Origin: Polaromonas sp.
GTDB lineage: Bacteria > Pseudomonadota > Gammaproteobacteria > Burkholderiales > Burkholderiaceae_C
NCBI GenBank assembly: GCA_030683705.1
Contig: JAUXPP010000085.1
Coordinates: forward strand, 16,089 to 80,088
Direction: 5' to 3'
Length of the DNA: 64,000 nt
Part shown: piece after piece, positions 24,988 to 34,489 of the stretch
Position numbering within the stretch: the stretch's first letter is position 1
Layout of the letters: each line of letters starts with the position of its first letter
Position numbers and translations under genes: made by a program
The notes under the pieces: generated by a model
What the model saw: the letters and a program-made list of their open reading frames with translations, nothing else
What the model was told of the DNA's origin: nothing
The model's database searches: none

Positions 24988-26676
24988 CTACTTCTTGTCG
25001 CGCAGTTCGCGGCGCAGGATCTTGCCGACCGGTGTTTTCGGCAACTCGGTGCGGAACTCGATCACCTTGGGCTGCTTGTAGCCGGTCAGGTTGGTCTTGC
25101 AGAACTCGCGCACCTGGGCCTCGGTCAGGTCCGGGTCCTTTTTGACAATCACCAGCTTGACGGCCTCGCCGGACTTGTCGTCGGCGACCCCGACGCAGGC
25201 GCATTCCATCACGCCTTCCATGCCGGAGACCACGTCCTCGACCTCGTTCGGGTAGACGTTGAAGCCGCTGACCAGGATCATGTCTTTCTTGCGGTCCACG
25301 ATCTTGAAGAAGCCGCGTTCGTCGACGGTGCCGATATCGCCGGATTTGAAATAGCCATCGGGCGTCATGACCTTGGCGGTTTCGTCGGGTCGCTGCCAGT
25401 AACCGGCCATGACCTGCGGGCCCTTGATGGCGATTTCGCCGGGCTGGCCGGGCGGCACTTCATTGCCGTCGTCGTCGAGCAGCTTGAACCAGGTGCCGGG
25501 AATCGGCACACCGATGGTGCCGGTGAAAGCCTTGCTGTTGGTCGGGTTGCAACTGGCCGAGGGTGAAGTCTCCGACAGGCCGTAACCTTCGCAGATCGGG
25601 CAGCCGGTTTTTTCCAGCCAGAGCTTGGCCACCGAACCGGTCACGGCCATGCCGCCGCCCAGCGACACCTTCAGGTGCGACCAGTCCACGCTGTTGAAAT
25701 CGGGGTGGTTGGCCAGGCCATTGAACAGGGTGTTGACCGCCGGGAAGCTGTGGATCTTGTGTTTAGCCAGCTCCTTGAGCACGGCCGGCAGGTCGCGCGG
25801 GTTCGGGATCAGGATGTTCTTGCCGCCGGTGCGCATGCCCAGCATCATGTTCACCGTGAAGGCGAAGATGTGGTACAGCGGCAGCGCGCAGACATAGGTC
25901 GGCTGCACACCGGCCTGCATGCTGGTCATGGCGGGGCCGTTCCAGGCCTCGGACTGCAGCACGTTGGCAATCACATTGCGGTGCAGCAACACGGCGCCCT
26001 TGGACACCCCGGTGGTGCCGCCGGTGTACTGCAGCACGGCCACATCGTCGGGCTTGATGTCGGGCCGCTTGAGCGTGCCGCGTGTGCCCTGGGCGATCGC
26101 CTCGTTGAAACGCACGGCCGAGGGCAGGTTGAAGGCCGGCACCATCTTCTTGACGTTGCGCACCACGTAGTTGACCAGCGCGCCCTTGAGCATGCCGAGC
26201 TGGTCGCCCATGGCGGTCAGCACCACATGCTTGACCGGCGTGTTGGCGATGCACTGTTCCAGCGTGTTGGCGAAGTTCTCGATGATGACAATCGCCTTGG
26301 CGCCCGAGTCCTTGAGCTGGTGCTCGAGTTCACGCGGGGTGTAGAGCGGGTTGACATTGACCACCACAAAACCGGCACGCAGGATGGCGGCCACCGTGAC
26401 CGGGTACTGCGGCACGTTGGGCATCATGATGGCAACGCGGTCGCCCTTGACCAGGCCCAGGCCCTGCAGATAGGCCGCAAACGCCTGGGACAGGCTGTCG
26501 GTCTGGCCAAAGGTGATGTCCTTGCCCATGAAGCTGTACGCCACGGCCGAGGCGTTCTTGGAAAAACTCTCCTCCATGAGGGCCACCAGCGAGGTGTACT
26601 GCGACGCGTCGATGTCGGTCGGCACGCCCGGGGGATAGGCGCTGAGCCAGGGGCGGTCGATGGTGGATGCATTCAT
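24988..26676 (-). CDS. Long-chain fatty-acid--CoA ligase (FadD-type)
   Basis: AMP-forming acyl-CoA synthetase of 562 residues that activates fatty acids for beta-oxidation or lipid synthesis. Adenylate-forming motifs: LQYTGGTTGVSKGA (P-loop), GYGLSETSP, YFKSGDIG, FKIVDRKKDMILVSGFNVYP and the catalytic Lys in TPVGKILRRELR. ATG 26676 has a good GGAGAGA ribosome-binding site. Closest in pattern to E. coli FadD; chain-length preference unknown. Confidence 0.93.
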   Translation of the reverse strand: MNASTIDRPWLSAYPPGVPTDIDASQYTSLVALMEESFSKNASAVAYSFMGKDITFGQTDSLSQAFAAYLQGLGLVKGDRVAIMMPNVPQYPVTVAAILRAGFVVVNVNPLYTPRELEHQLKDSGAKAIVIIENFANTLEQCIANTPVKHVVLTAMGDQLGMLKGALVNYVVRNVKKMVPAFNLPSAVRFNEAIAQGTRGTLKRPDIKPDDVAVLQYTGGTTGVSKGAVLLHRNVIANVLQSEAWNGPAMTSMQAGVQPTYVCALPLYHIFAFTVNMMLGMRTGGKNILIPNPRDLPAVLKELAKHKIHSFPAVNTLFNGLANHPDFNSVDWSHLKVSLGGGMAVTGSVAKLWLEKTGCPICEGYGLSETSPSASCNPTNSKAFTGTIGVPIPGTWFKLLDDDGNEVPPGQPGEIAIKGPQVMAGYWQRPDETAKVMTPDGYFKSGDIGTVDERGFFKIVDRKKDMILVSGFNVYPNEVEDVVSGMEGVMECACVGVADDKSGEAVKLVIVKKDPDLTEAQVREFCKTNLTGYKQPKVIEFRTELPKTPVGKILRRELRDKK

Positions 26677-26847
26677 GCTTGTCTCTCCAGATGACGATTG
26701 AACAACTGCCACGGATTTTCATGGCGCCACCCTCTGCGGGGCTATTGCGTTTTCCCTAGGAAACAGGGAAATCAGGAGGGGACAAACCCTCCAACTCCCG
26801 GTTAACTTCTGCTTTTTACGCGGCAGAAAGTGTTATCTGTCGGCTTC

Positions 26848-28281
26848 TCACTCAATGGCCTTGCCCATGTCCTCGATCACCTTCTTGGCATCGCCGAACA
26901 CCATCATGGTCTTGTCCATGTAGAACAGCTCGTTGTCCAGGCCGGCATAACCGGCGGCCATCGAGCGCTTGTTGACGATGACGGTCTTGGCCTTGTAGGC
27001 CTCCAGAATCGGCATGCCGTAGATCGCGCTGCCCTTGACGTGCGCGGCGGGATTGACCACGTCGTTGGCGCCCAGGATGATGGCCACATCGGCCTGGCCG
27101 AACTCGGCGTTGATGTCTTCCATCTCGTGGACCTGGTCGTAAGGCACTTCGGCCTCGGCCAGCAACACGTTCATGTGGCCGGGCATGCGGCCCGCGACCG
27201 GGTGGATCGCGTACTTGACGTTGACGCCGCGGTCGGTGAGTTTTTGCGCCAGTTCCTTGACCGAGTGCTGGGCCCGCGCCACCGCCAGGCCATAACCCGG
27301 CACGATGATCACGGTTTCCGCATTGCCGAGGATGAAGGCCGCGTCGTCGGCCGAGCCGGACTTGACCGGGCGCTGCTCCTTGGCGCCGCCGGCGGCTGCG
27401 CCGGCTTCACCGCCGAAGCCGCCCAGGATCACGTTGAAGAAGGAGCGGTTCATCGCCTTGCACATGATGTAGGACAGGATGGCGCCCGACGAGCCCACCA
27501 GCGAGCCGGCCACAATCAGCATCGCGTTGTTCAGCGAAAAGCCGATACCGGCCGCGGCCCAGCCCGAGTAGCTGTTGAGCATGGACACCACCACCGGCAT
27601 GTCGGCGCCGCCGATCGGGATGATGATCAGCACGCCCAGCACGAAAGACAGCGCCAGCATCGCAAAGAACGCGGTCCAGTTACCGGTAAACATGAACACC
27701 AGGCCCAGCGCCAGCGTGGCAATGCCCAGCACCAGGTTGACCATGTGCTGGCCGGCAAAGGTGACCGGCGCGCCCTGGAACAGGCGGAACTTGTACTTGC
27801 CGCTGAGCTTGCCGAACGCAATCACCGAGCCGCTGAAGGTGATGGCGCCGATGGCGGCACCGAGAAACAGCTCGAGGCGGTTGCCGGCGGGAATCGCCGC
27901 CGTGGGCAGGCCCTGGGCCACGATGCCGAAGGCGTCGGGTTCGGCCATGGCTGCAACCGCAATGAACACCGCGGCCAGGCCGATCATGCTGTGCATGAAA
28001 GCCACCAGCTCGGGCATCTTGGTCATCTCGACGCGCTGGGCCATGAGGGTACCGGCGGTGCCGCCCACCAGCAGGGCGCCCAGCACATAAACCATGCCGA
28101 CGGACTTGCCGCCTGAAATTTCAACAATCAGCGCGCCGGTGGTCAGGATGGCAATCGCCATGCCGACCATGCCAAACAGGTTGCCGCGGATGGAGGTGGT
28201 CGGGTGCGACAGGCCCTTGAGCGCCTGGATGAAACAGACGGAAGCCACCAGGTACAGCAGCGTGACAAGATTCATGCTCAT
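26848..28281 (-). CDS. pntB: NAD(P) transhydrogenase subunit beta
   Basis: Membrane subunit with the NADP(H)-binding domain of the proton-translocating transhydrogenase, which makes NADPH from NADH at the cost of the proton gradient. 477 residues: some nine transmembrane segments to about residue 260, then the dIII Rossmann domain with [41 protein letters not shown] and [16 protein letters not shown] 28281 overlaps the pntA2 stop (ATGA) and has GGGAG at the right distance; ATG 28275 is an alternative. Confidence 0.96.
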   Translation of the reverse strand: MSMNLVTLLYLVASVCFIQALKGLSHPTTSIRGNLFGMVGMAIAILTTGALIVEISGGKSVGMVYVLGALLVGGTAGTLMAQRVEMTKMPELVAFMHSMIGLAAVFIAVAAMAEPDAFGIVAQGLPTAAIPAGNRLELFLGAAIGAITFSGSVIAFGKLSGKYKFRLFQGAPVTFAGQHMVNLVLGIATLALGLVFMFTGNWTAFFAMLALSFVLGVLIIIPIGGADMPVVVSMLNSYSGWAAAGIGFSLNNAMLIVAGSLVGSSGAILSYIMCKAMNRSFFNVILGGFGGEAGAAAGGAKEQRPVKSGSADDAAFILGNAETVIIVPGYGLAVARAQHSVKELAQKLTDRGVNVKYAIHPVAGRMPGHMNVLLAEAEVPYDQVHEMEDINAEFGQADVAIILGANDVVNPAAHVKGSAIYGMPILEAYKAKTVIVNKRSMAAGYAGLDNELFYMDKTMMVFGDAKKVIEDMGKAIE

Positions 28282-28604
28282 TTGGCAACTCCCGCATCAG
28301 CCGCAACGGTTTTCTTTTCCTTCTTGCGGAACATCTCGAGCATGCGGCGCGTGACCAGGAAGCCACCGAAGACATTGACCGCGGCCAGCGCCACGGCCAG
28401 CACGCCCATGGTTTTGCCCAGCGGCGTGATGGTCAGCGCGGCAGCCAGCATGGCGCCGACGATGACGATCGCCGAAATCGCATTGGTCACCGCCATCAGC
28501 GGCGTGTGCAGCGCGGGCGTGACGGTCCAGACCACGTGGTAACCCACGTAAATGGCCAGCACGAAGATGATGAGGTTGATGATGGTGGGTGACACGGCAT
28601 CCAT
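28278..28604 (-). CDS. NAD(P) transhydrogenase subunit alpha, membrane part
   Basis: 108 residues corresponding to the C-terminal membrane part of E. coli PntA, here a separate gene (PntA2/PntAB type). Three to four hydrophobic segments ([61 protein letters not shown]). Located between pntA1 and pntB with ATGA overlap to pntB. The split alpha subunit is common in alpha- and betaproteobacteria. Confidence 0.94.
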   Translation of the reverse strand: MDAVSPTIINLIIFVLAIYVGYHVVWTVTPALHTPLMAVTNAISAIVIVGAMLAAALTITPLGKTMGVLAVALAAVNVFGGFLVTRRMLEMFRKKEKKTVAADAGVAK

Positions 28605-28649
28605 GGTCTGTTCTCCTGGTCGGGCGGCTCGGCAGCCGGCCCGGGTTGG

Positions 28650-29765
28650 TTATTTCTTCTTGACTTCGCCGGACTGCGTCATCAGGCAGGCCGCCACGAT
28701 GTCGTCTTCGAGGTCGATATTGAGCGTGCCTTCCTTGCTGATGACCAGCTTGAGGAAGTCCAGCAGGTTGCGCGCGTAGAGCGCGCTGGCGTCGGCGGCG
28801 ACCAGCGCCGGCACATTGGTCTCGCCGATCAGCGTGACCCCATGTTTCACCACGGTTTTGCCGGCTTCGGTCAGCGGGCAGTTGCCGCCCTGCGGCGCGG
28901 CGAGGTCGACGATCACGCTGCCCGGCTTCATGGCCTTGACCATGTCCTCGGTCACCAGCACCGGCGCGGCGCGGCCCGGGATCAGCGCGGTGGTGATCAC
29001 CACGTCGGCCAGCGCCACCCGTTTGGCGACCTCGGCTTTTTGCCGCTCCAGCCAGCTCGGCGGCATCGGTTTGGCGTAGCCGCCGACACCGACAGCGGCT
29101 TCGCGCTCCTCGTCGGTTTCGTAAGGCACATCGATGAACTTGCCGCCCAGTGACTCGACCTGTTCCTTGACGCTGGGGCGCACGTCGCTGGCCTCGATCA
29201 CCGCGCCCAGGCGCTTGGCAGTCGCAATCGCCTGCAGGCCGGCCACACCGACACCCAGGATCACCACACGGGCAGCCTTGACCGTGCCGGCGGCGGTCAT
29301 CAGCATCGGGAAGAAGCGCTGGTAGGCGTTGGCCGCCATCATCACGGCCTTGTAGCCGGCGATGTTGGCCTGCGAGGAGAGCACGTCCATGCTTTGTGCG
29401 CGGCTGGTGCGCGGCGCGGCTTCCAGCGCAAACGCGGTCAGTTGCGCGCTGGCCAGGCGCTGCAGGCCGGCGGCGTCGAAGGGATTGAGCATGCCGACCA
29501 GCACCGTGCCGGCTTTGGCCAGGCCGATCTCGCTGTCCAGCGGGCACCGCACCTTGAGCACGATGTCGGACGCATAGGCGCCGGCGGCATCGGTGATCTC
29601 CGCACCCGCGGCGACATAAGCCTCATCAGGAACGCTGGCGGCCACGCCGGCACCCGACTGGATGACGACCGTGTGGCCCTGGCCCTTGAGTTTTTTGGCC
29701 GTCTCGGGCGTGACGGCGACGCGTGTTTCCCCCGCCGTGATTTCGGCCGGTACCCCGATTCGCAT
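28650..29765 (-). CDS. pntA: NAD(P) transhydrogenase subunit alpha, NAD-binding part
   Basis: 371-residue soluble dI domain that binds NAD(H): MRIGVPAEITAGETRVAVTP, MLNPFDAAGLQ, QANIAGYKAVMMAA, Rossmann loop VVILGVGVAGLQAIATAKRLGA and PGRAAPVLVTEDMVKAMKPGSVIVDLA. First gene of the pntA1-pntA2-pntB operon. ATG 29765 has GAGGAGA upstream. Complete and unremarkable. Confidence 0.95.
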   Translation of the reverse strand: MRIGVPAEITAGETRVAVTPETAKKLKGQGHTVVIQSGAGVAASVPDEAYVAAGAEITDAAGAYASDIVLKVRCPLDSEIGLAKAGTVLVGMLNPFDAAGLQRLASAQLTAFALEAAPRTSRAQSMDVLSSQANIAGYKAVMMAANAYQRFFPMLMTAAGTVKAARVVILGVGVAGLQAIATAKRLGAVIEASDVRPSVKEQVESLGGKFIDVPYETDEEREAAVGVGGYAKPMPPSWLERQKAEVAKRVALADVVITTALIPGRAAPVLVTEDMVKAMKPGSVIVDLAAPQGGNCPLTEAGKTVVKHGVTLIGETNVPALVAADASALYARNLLDFLKLVISKEGTLNIDLEDDIVAACLMTQSGEVKKK

Positions 29766-29903
29766 GGGTGTCTCCTCGTTGCGTGTACGTAGTTCTACGT
29801 GATTTTTGAAGCTGTCGGCTAGCTTACATGAGTTTCGCGCCGTTTTGGCCACGCGCGGCACACCCGCACAGCCCGCGTCACACAGCACCCGGATAATGCC
29901 CGC

Positions 29904-30401
29904 ATGAACTCACGATGGAAACCCAGTGTCACCGTTGCCGCCATCATCGAACGGGGCGGCAAGTTCCTGCTGGTCGAGGAACACACGCAGGACGGCCTGC
30001 GCCTGAACAACCCGGCCGGCCACCTGGACCCGGGTGAAGGCACGGTACAAGCCTGTGTCCGCGAAACCCTGGAAGAAACCGCCTTTCATTTCACACCGGA
30101 TGCGCTGGTCGGCATCTACATGTCGCGCTTCGAGAAAGCCGTGCCCGGCCAGCACGCGCCGCTGGACATCACCTATATGCGGTTTGCCTTCTGCGGCACG
30201 CTGGGCGACGAGGTGGTGGGGCAGGCGCTGGACGAAGGCATTGTGCGCACCCTGTGGCTCAGCCCCGAAGAAATCCGCGCCTGCGTGCCGCGGCACCGCA
30301 GCCCGCTGCTGCTGACCTGCATGGAAGACTACCTGGCGGGCAAACGTTACCCGGTGGACCTCATGACGGTGGACCCCAGCGTCTACGGCGCAAAACCCTG
30401 A
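29904..30401 (+). CDS. NUDIX hydrolase (NudJ-like)
   Basis: 165-residue NUDIX pyrophosphohydrolase with the box GHLDPGEGTVQACVRETLEETAF (matching GX5EX7REUXEEXGU except the final positions). N-terminal VTVAAIIERGGKFLLVEE is typical. The neighbourhood (directly before mnmA) and the sequence resemble phosphatase NudJ, which acts on thiamine pyrophosphate precursors and nucleoside di/triphosphates; specificity is inferred only. Confidence 0.88.
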   Translation: MNSRWKPSVTVAAIIERGGKFLLVEEHTQDGLRLNNPAGHLDPGEGTVQACVRETLEETAFHFTPDALVGIYMSRFEKAVPGQHAPLDITYMRFAFCGTLGDEVVGQALDEGIVRTLWLSPEEIRACVPRHRSPLLLTCMEDYLAGKRYPVDLMTVDPSVYGAKP

Positions 30402-30438
30402 GAGCCTGCGTTTAAGGCCACCCACCTAAAATCGGGTG

Positions 30439-31590
30439 ATGCAAAAACAACGCATTGTGGTCGGTTTGAGCGGGGGCGTGGACTCTGCGGTCACCGCCTG
30501 GCTGCTCAAACAACAGGGCCACGAGGTCGTCGGCATCTTCATGAAAAACTGGGAAGACGATGACGACAGCGAGTTCTGCTCGTCCAACATCGACTTCGTG
30601 GACGCGGCCGCCGTGGCCGACGTGATCGGCATAGCGATAGAACATGTCAACTTCGCGGCGGACTACAAGGATCGGGTGTTCGCCGAGTTCCTGCGCGAAT
30701 ACCAGGCCGGCCGCACGCCGAATCCCGACATCCTGTGCAACGCCGAGATCAAGTTCAAGGCCTTCCTCGACCACGCCATGCGCCTGGGCGCCGAAAAAAT
30801 CGCGACGGGTCACTACGCGCGCGTGCGCCTGAACGAGGCCACCGGCCGGCATGAATTGCTCAAGGGCCTGGACCCGGCCAAGGACCAGAGTTACTTCCTG
30901 CACCGCCTGAACCAGGCGCAACTGTCGAGCACGCTGTTCCCGGTCGGCGAGCTCAAGAAGACCGAGGTGCGGCGCATCGCCGACGAGATCGGCCTGCCCA
31001 ACGCGAAGAAAAAGGACTCGACCGGCATCTGTTTCATCGGTGAACGGCCGTTCCGGGACTTCCTGAACCGCTACATCGCCAAGGCCCCGGGGCCGATCAA
31101 AAACGACCAGGGCCGGGTGCTCGGCGAACATGTGGGCCTGAGTTTTTACACCCTGGGCCAGCGCCAGGGCCTGGGCATAGGCGGCGTCAAGGCGCGTGGC
31201 GCCGAACTCAAGGCGCTGCAGGCGCAGGGCCAGCGCGGCGCCGGTGAACACGAACCCTGGTTTGTTGCGCGCAAGGACATGGACAGCAACACCCTGTGGG
31301 TGGTTCAGGGCCATGACCACCCGTGGCTGCTGTCGACTGAACTCCAGATGCAGGACTGCAGCTGGGTCGCCGGCCCGCCGCCCGAAGCCGGCGCCATGGC
31401 CGCCAAGACGCGTTACCGGCAGGCGGATGCCGCCTGCGCGCTGCTCGCACCGTCTGCGAGCGCAGCCAGCCTGCGTTTTGAGCAGCCGCAATGGGCGGTC
31501 ACGCCCGGCCAGTCCGCCGTGTTGTACCAGGGCGAGGTCTGCCTGGGGGGCGGTGTGATCACCGCCAGCAACGTGCAGAACGGCATCTGA
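30439..31590 (+). CDS. mnmA: tRNA 2-thiouridylase MnmA
   Basis: Thiolates U34 of tRNA-Lys/Glu/Gln using sulfur relayed from IscS. 383 residues. PP-loop [12 protein letters not shown], first catalytic Cys in [13 protein letters not shown], second in [11 protein letters not shown], and binding elements [13 protein letters not shown] and GRTPNP. ATG 30439 is used; a GTG lies 3 nt upstream. The beta-barrel C-terminus has a Gly/Ala/Gln-rich insertion near residue 260 ([17 protein letters not shown]). Confidence 0.95.
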   Translation: MQKQRIVVGLSGGVDSAVTAWLLKQQGHEVVGIFMKNWEDDDDSEFCSSNIDFVDAAAVADVIGIAIEHVNFAADYKDRVFAEFLREYQAGRTPNPDILCNAEIKFKAFLDHAMRLGAEKIATGHYARVRLNEATGRHELLKGLDPAKDQSYFLHRLNQAQLSSTLFPVGELKKTEVRRIADEIGLPNAKKKDSTGICFIGERPFRDFLNRYIAKAPGPIKNDQGRVLGEHVGLSFYTLGQRQGLGIGGVKARGAELKALQAQGQRGAGEHEPWFVARKDMDSNTLWVVQGHDHPWLLSTELQMQDCSWVAGPPPEAGAMAAKTRYRQADAACALLAPSASAASLRFEQPQWAVTPGQSAVLYQGEVCLGGGVITASNVQNGI

Positions 31591-31615
31591 GCCCCTGAGC
31601 GCCCGGTTACAGGCG

Positions 31616-31669
31616 AAATTGGCCTTCAGCCCTTGCCAGTCAAGCGTAGACAGCTATTAATATGATAGC
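31616..31669 (+). repeat. Family B 54-bp repeat after mnmA
   Basis: Unit with AAATTGGCCTTCAGCC, hairpin CTTG-CCAGT-CAAG and CAGCTATTAATATGATAGC. It fills the spacer between the convergent mnmA and sensor kinase genes. Confidence 0.8.
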
Positions 31670-31679
31670 GTCCGAGAGG

Positions 31680-33503
31680 TCAAACGATCCGGATTTCGAC
31701 CACGGTGCGGCCGGGCGCGCTGCTGATCGACAGCTGTGCGCCTATGGCGGTGGCGCGCTCGCGCATGGCCAGCAAACCCTTGCGCGGCGTGGCCGCTGCG
31801 TCAAAACCGCGGCCGTTGTCGATGATGCGCAGGCAGACGCCGGCACCGGCCATCTCTGCCGCGATCTCCAGCGTGGTCGCCTGCGAATGCTGCAGCACAT
31901 TGGACAGCGCCTCGAACACCATGAATTGCAGCTGGCGCAAGGCGTTGGTATCGACCTGGGCGACCGGCGCCAGCGGGCCGACCACCCACTGCAGCTCGAT
32001 GTCCGAGGCGGCAAACCTCGGCTCCAGCCGGTAACGAAGGTTGGCCAGCAGCGAAGCGACGTCGCCCGGCTGCAGGTGCATGGCGTCGATCGACAGCTTG
32101 AGCTGGTCCAGGGTGTGGCGCAGGGTCTGCAACACGTCCTCGGTGCTGGCCTTGCCTGACTGGAGCTGGCGGATGGCGGCGCTCAGGTGCGCGCCCACGC
32201 CGTCATGCATGTCGCGCAGGATGCGGGTGCGCTCGCCGACACGCTCCTGCTCGCGCGCGAGCTGCTCGACTTTCAGGTAGCTTTCGCCCAGTTCCTGCTC
32301 CTTCTGCGCAATCCGGGCCGAGAGGTTGGCCATCAGGTCGCGCGCCTGCGCGCTGGCCTCGCGAAAACGCGTGATCACGATGTAGGCCAGCGCCAGCCCG
32401 AACAGCACCGAGGAGTAGCGCAGCAGCGTGTTGTCGGCATAGGACGGGCTGATGCGGAACACGAACCAGTCGCGCACCCCCACCACCATGTTGACCAGCA
32501 GCGCAGCGGCCACCACCTTGTGTGACGGTGTCGCATGCCGCGCCGCCTGCCAGCAAAAGAACACGATGAAGCACAGGTAAGGCAAGGCGTAAACCCCATA
32601 CCAGGCGGTCAGCACCAGCGGCGCCGAAGCGGCCAGCGCCCAGGCCACGATGGGAAAGCCCAGGAAAAACCAGGCCCAGGTGACGCGGTTGAACCAGATC
32701 GCCGGTGTGCGTTTCGACCAGTTGGCGACGATGACAAAAAAGCTGCCCATGCTGCTGAGCCAGCCGCCCAGCGCCAGCGCGGTGACCACGCCCCACCCGG
32801 GCCACATCAGCAGCGGCTCCTCGACCAGCGCGTCGCTGATGCGCAAGGTCCAGAACAGCTCGGCCAGCCCGCCCAGCAGGTAGAGCGGGTCCCTGGCAAA
32901 CCCGCCGCCTGGCCCCGGATGGGTCTGCGTGAACCACAAGGCCAGCGAGATCACGGCGACCATCAGGCTGAGCACCACCACCACCAGCGTGCCCGTCACG
33001 CGCCAGTGGTAGTCCTTGAGATACAGGGGCCGCACCTCAGGGTCGGGGCCCAGGATGGGCGCCGCCAGCCCGCCGCGGCGGCCGACGTCGGCCCGCACAT
33101 GGATCAGCAGCCTGTTGTGGGGCAACAGCAGGTCCGCCGCCAGCGGAATGAAGCGCGGGATCTTGGCGTAGTCGCCGCCGTTGAATTGCGCCAGGTTGCC
33201 GTTCTTGGCGAGCAGGTTGCCATTGAGCCAGACTTCATAGGCGTTGCCCAGGCGCGGGATGTACATGGCGTAGGAGTCCGACGGTGTGGCGGGCCCATCG
33301 AATTCGATTTCAAACGACGCCGCCCCGGCCTTGCCGGGGTGTTGCCGGTCCCAGTGGTAGGGCAGGCTCACGCGCCCGGCGCCTGACACGCCGTCGATGG
33401 TCAGTGTGGCCGTGGCCTCACGCAGCGACACCGTTTCGGCACGAAGCACGCCCTGGCCCCACAGGCAGCACACCAGCACCCACCAGAGCCAGCGACCCAT
33501 CAT
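31680..33503 (-). CDS. 7TM-DISM-type sensor histidine kinase
   Basis: 607-residue membrane kinase. A signal peptide (ends about LRA-E), a periplasmic beta-rich sensor domain (about 25-175, jelly-roll-like 7TMR-DISM extracellular type), seven hydrophobic segments (about 180-385), a coiled coil, a HisKA_3-like dimerisation helix with RILRDMHDGVGAHL (phospho-His) and an HATPase with EALSNVLQHSQA and DNGRGFD. It pairs with the LuxR-type regulator just downstream. Signal unknown. Confidence 0.88.
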   Translation of the reverse strand: MMGRWLWWVLVCCLWGQGVLRAETVSLREATATLTIDGVSGAGRVSLPYHWDRQHPGKAGAASFEIEFDGPATPSDSYAMYIPRLGNAYEVWLNGNLLAKNGNLAQFNGGDYAKIPRFIPLAADLLLPHNRLLIHVRADVGRRGGLAAPILGPDPEVRPLYLKDYHWRVTGTLVVVVLSLMVAVISLALWFTQTHPGPGGGFARDPLYLLGGLAELFWTLRISDALVEEPLLMWPGWGVVTALALGGWLSSMGSFFVIVANWSKRTPAIWFNRVTWAWFFLGFPIVAWALAASAPLVLTAWYGVYALPYLCFIVFFCWQAARHATPSHKVVAAALLVNMVVGVRDWFVFRISPSYADNTLLRYSSVLFGLALAYIVITRFREASAQARDLMANLSARIAQKEQELGESYLKVEQLAREQERVGERTRILRDMHDGVGAHLSAAIRQLQSGKASTEDVLQTLRHTLDQLKLSIDAMHLQPGDVASLLANLRYRLEPRFAASDIELQWVVGPLAPVAQVDTNALRQLQFMVFEALSNVLQHSQATTLEIAAEMAGAGVCLRIIDNGRGFDAAATPRKGLLAMRERATAIGAQLSISSAPGRTVVEIRIV

Positions 33504-33517
33504 GCGTCAGGCCAGGA

Positions 33518-34246
33518 TCATTGCGGCGCCGAGGCCGGCGGCTGCAGCAGGCCCAGGCGCGTGGCCTCATACACCGCCTCGCTTTTGGAGTGAACCGCCA
33601 GCTTGGTGTACAGGTTCTTGATGTGCGACTGGATGGTGTGCACGCTCACCGCATTGAGCCTGGAAATTTCCACATAGGAAAAACCGCGCGCGATCAGCTC
33701 CAGCACCTCCTGCTCACGCGCCGACAGCAATGCGCGCCCCGGGCCGCGCGCCTCCCCGGGCTGGGGCGCCAGCGCCTGCGGCGCGGGGGACGCGGCGCCG
33801 CGTTCCTCCGCCTGCAGGGCGCGGTACTTGGCCAGCACGCGGCGCGCGATCATGGGCGAGATCGGCGAGGCACCGGCCTTCATCTCCAGGATGGTGTTGG
33901 CAATATTGTCCGGCGTGTGGTCCTTGTGGATGTAGCCGAGCGCACCGGCTTCGACGCTCGACAACACGCTGTCCTCGTCGCCGAACATCGAAATCACCAG
34001 CGCCTCGCAGTCCGGCCGGGTCTGCCCGGCCAGGCGGATCAGGTCCAGCCCGTTGCCATCGGGCAGGGCCAGGTCGGTCAGCAGGATGTCGATGGCCAGC
34101 GCGCGGTCGCTGATCAGCGCCCGGGCTTCCTCAAAGGTGCCTGCGCTGCCCACCAGGCACAACTCACCACAACGCGACACGCTGTCCGCGAAGAACTCCC
34201 GCGTGGGGACATCGTCTTCGACAATCAATACGCGCCAGACAGGCAT
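33518..34246 (-). CDS. NarL/FixJ-type response regulator
   Basis: 242-residue regulator upstream of, and cotranscribed with, the sensor kinase. REC domain (VLIVEDDVPTREFF, phospho-acceptor Asp in ILLTDLALPDGNG, Lys in GYIHKDHTP), an Ala/Pro-rich linker, and a C-terminal LuxR helix-turn-helix (LSAREQEVLELIARGFSYVEISRLNAVSVHTIQSHIKNLYTKL). ATG 34246 is chosen; ATG 34273 would add nine residues. Targets unknown. Confidence 0.9.
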   Translation of the reverse strand: MPVWRVLIVEDDVPTREFFADSVSRCGELCLVGSAGTFEEARALISDRALAIDILLTDLALPDGNGLDLIRLAGQTRPDCEALVISMFGDEDSVLSSVEAGALGYIHKDHTPDNIANTILEMKAGASPISPMIARRVLAKYRALQAEERGAASPAPQALAPQPGEARGPGRALLSAREQEVLELIARGFSYVEISRLNAVSVHTIQSHIKNLYTKLAVHSKSEAVYEATRLGLLQPPASAPQ

Positions 34247-34415
34247 GGACGAAGTCTTTGAAAGTGGTGCCACGGTAGCCGATGATAAGTGCAGGCCGCG
34301 GGCAGCAGGCGCCTGGCGGCCCGCAGTGGGGCAGCCCGACTGTCGGGGTTTTGCCGGTGCTGCGCCATCCCCTGTTTATGGGGCAGGCCGGCTGCCAGCC
34401 CTGCAGCATCAAGCC

Positions 34416-34469
34416 GAATCGAGCTCCAGCCCTTGCCGGACAAGCGCAAGCAGCTCCTGTTTTGATAGC
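34416..34469 (+). repeat. Family B 54-bp repeat before MipA-type gene end
   Basis: Unit with GAATCGAGCTCCAGCC, hairpin CTTG-CCGGA-CAAG and GCAAGCAGCTC...TTTTGATAGC. It sits between the 3' end of the MipA/OmpV gene and the response regulator gene; nothing else is visible in that 243-nt spacer. Confidence 0.8.
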
Positions 34470-34489
34470 ATGCAGGAGGCAGGCGCCGC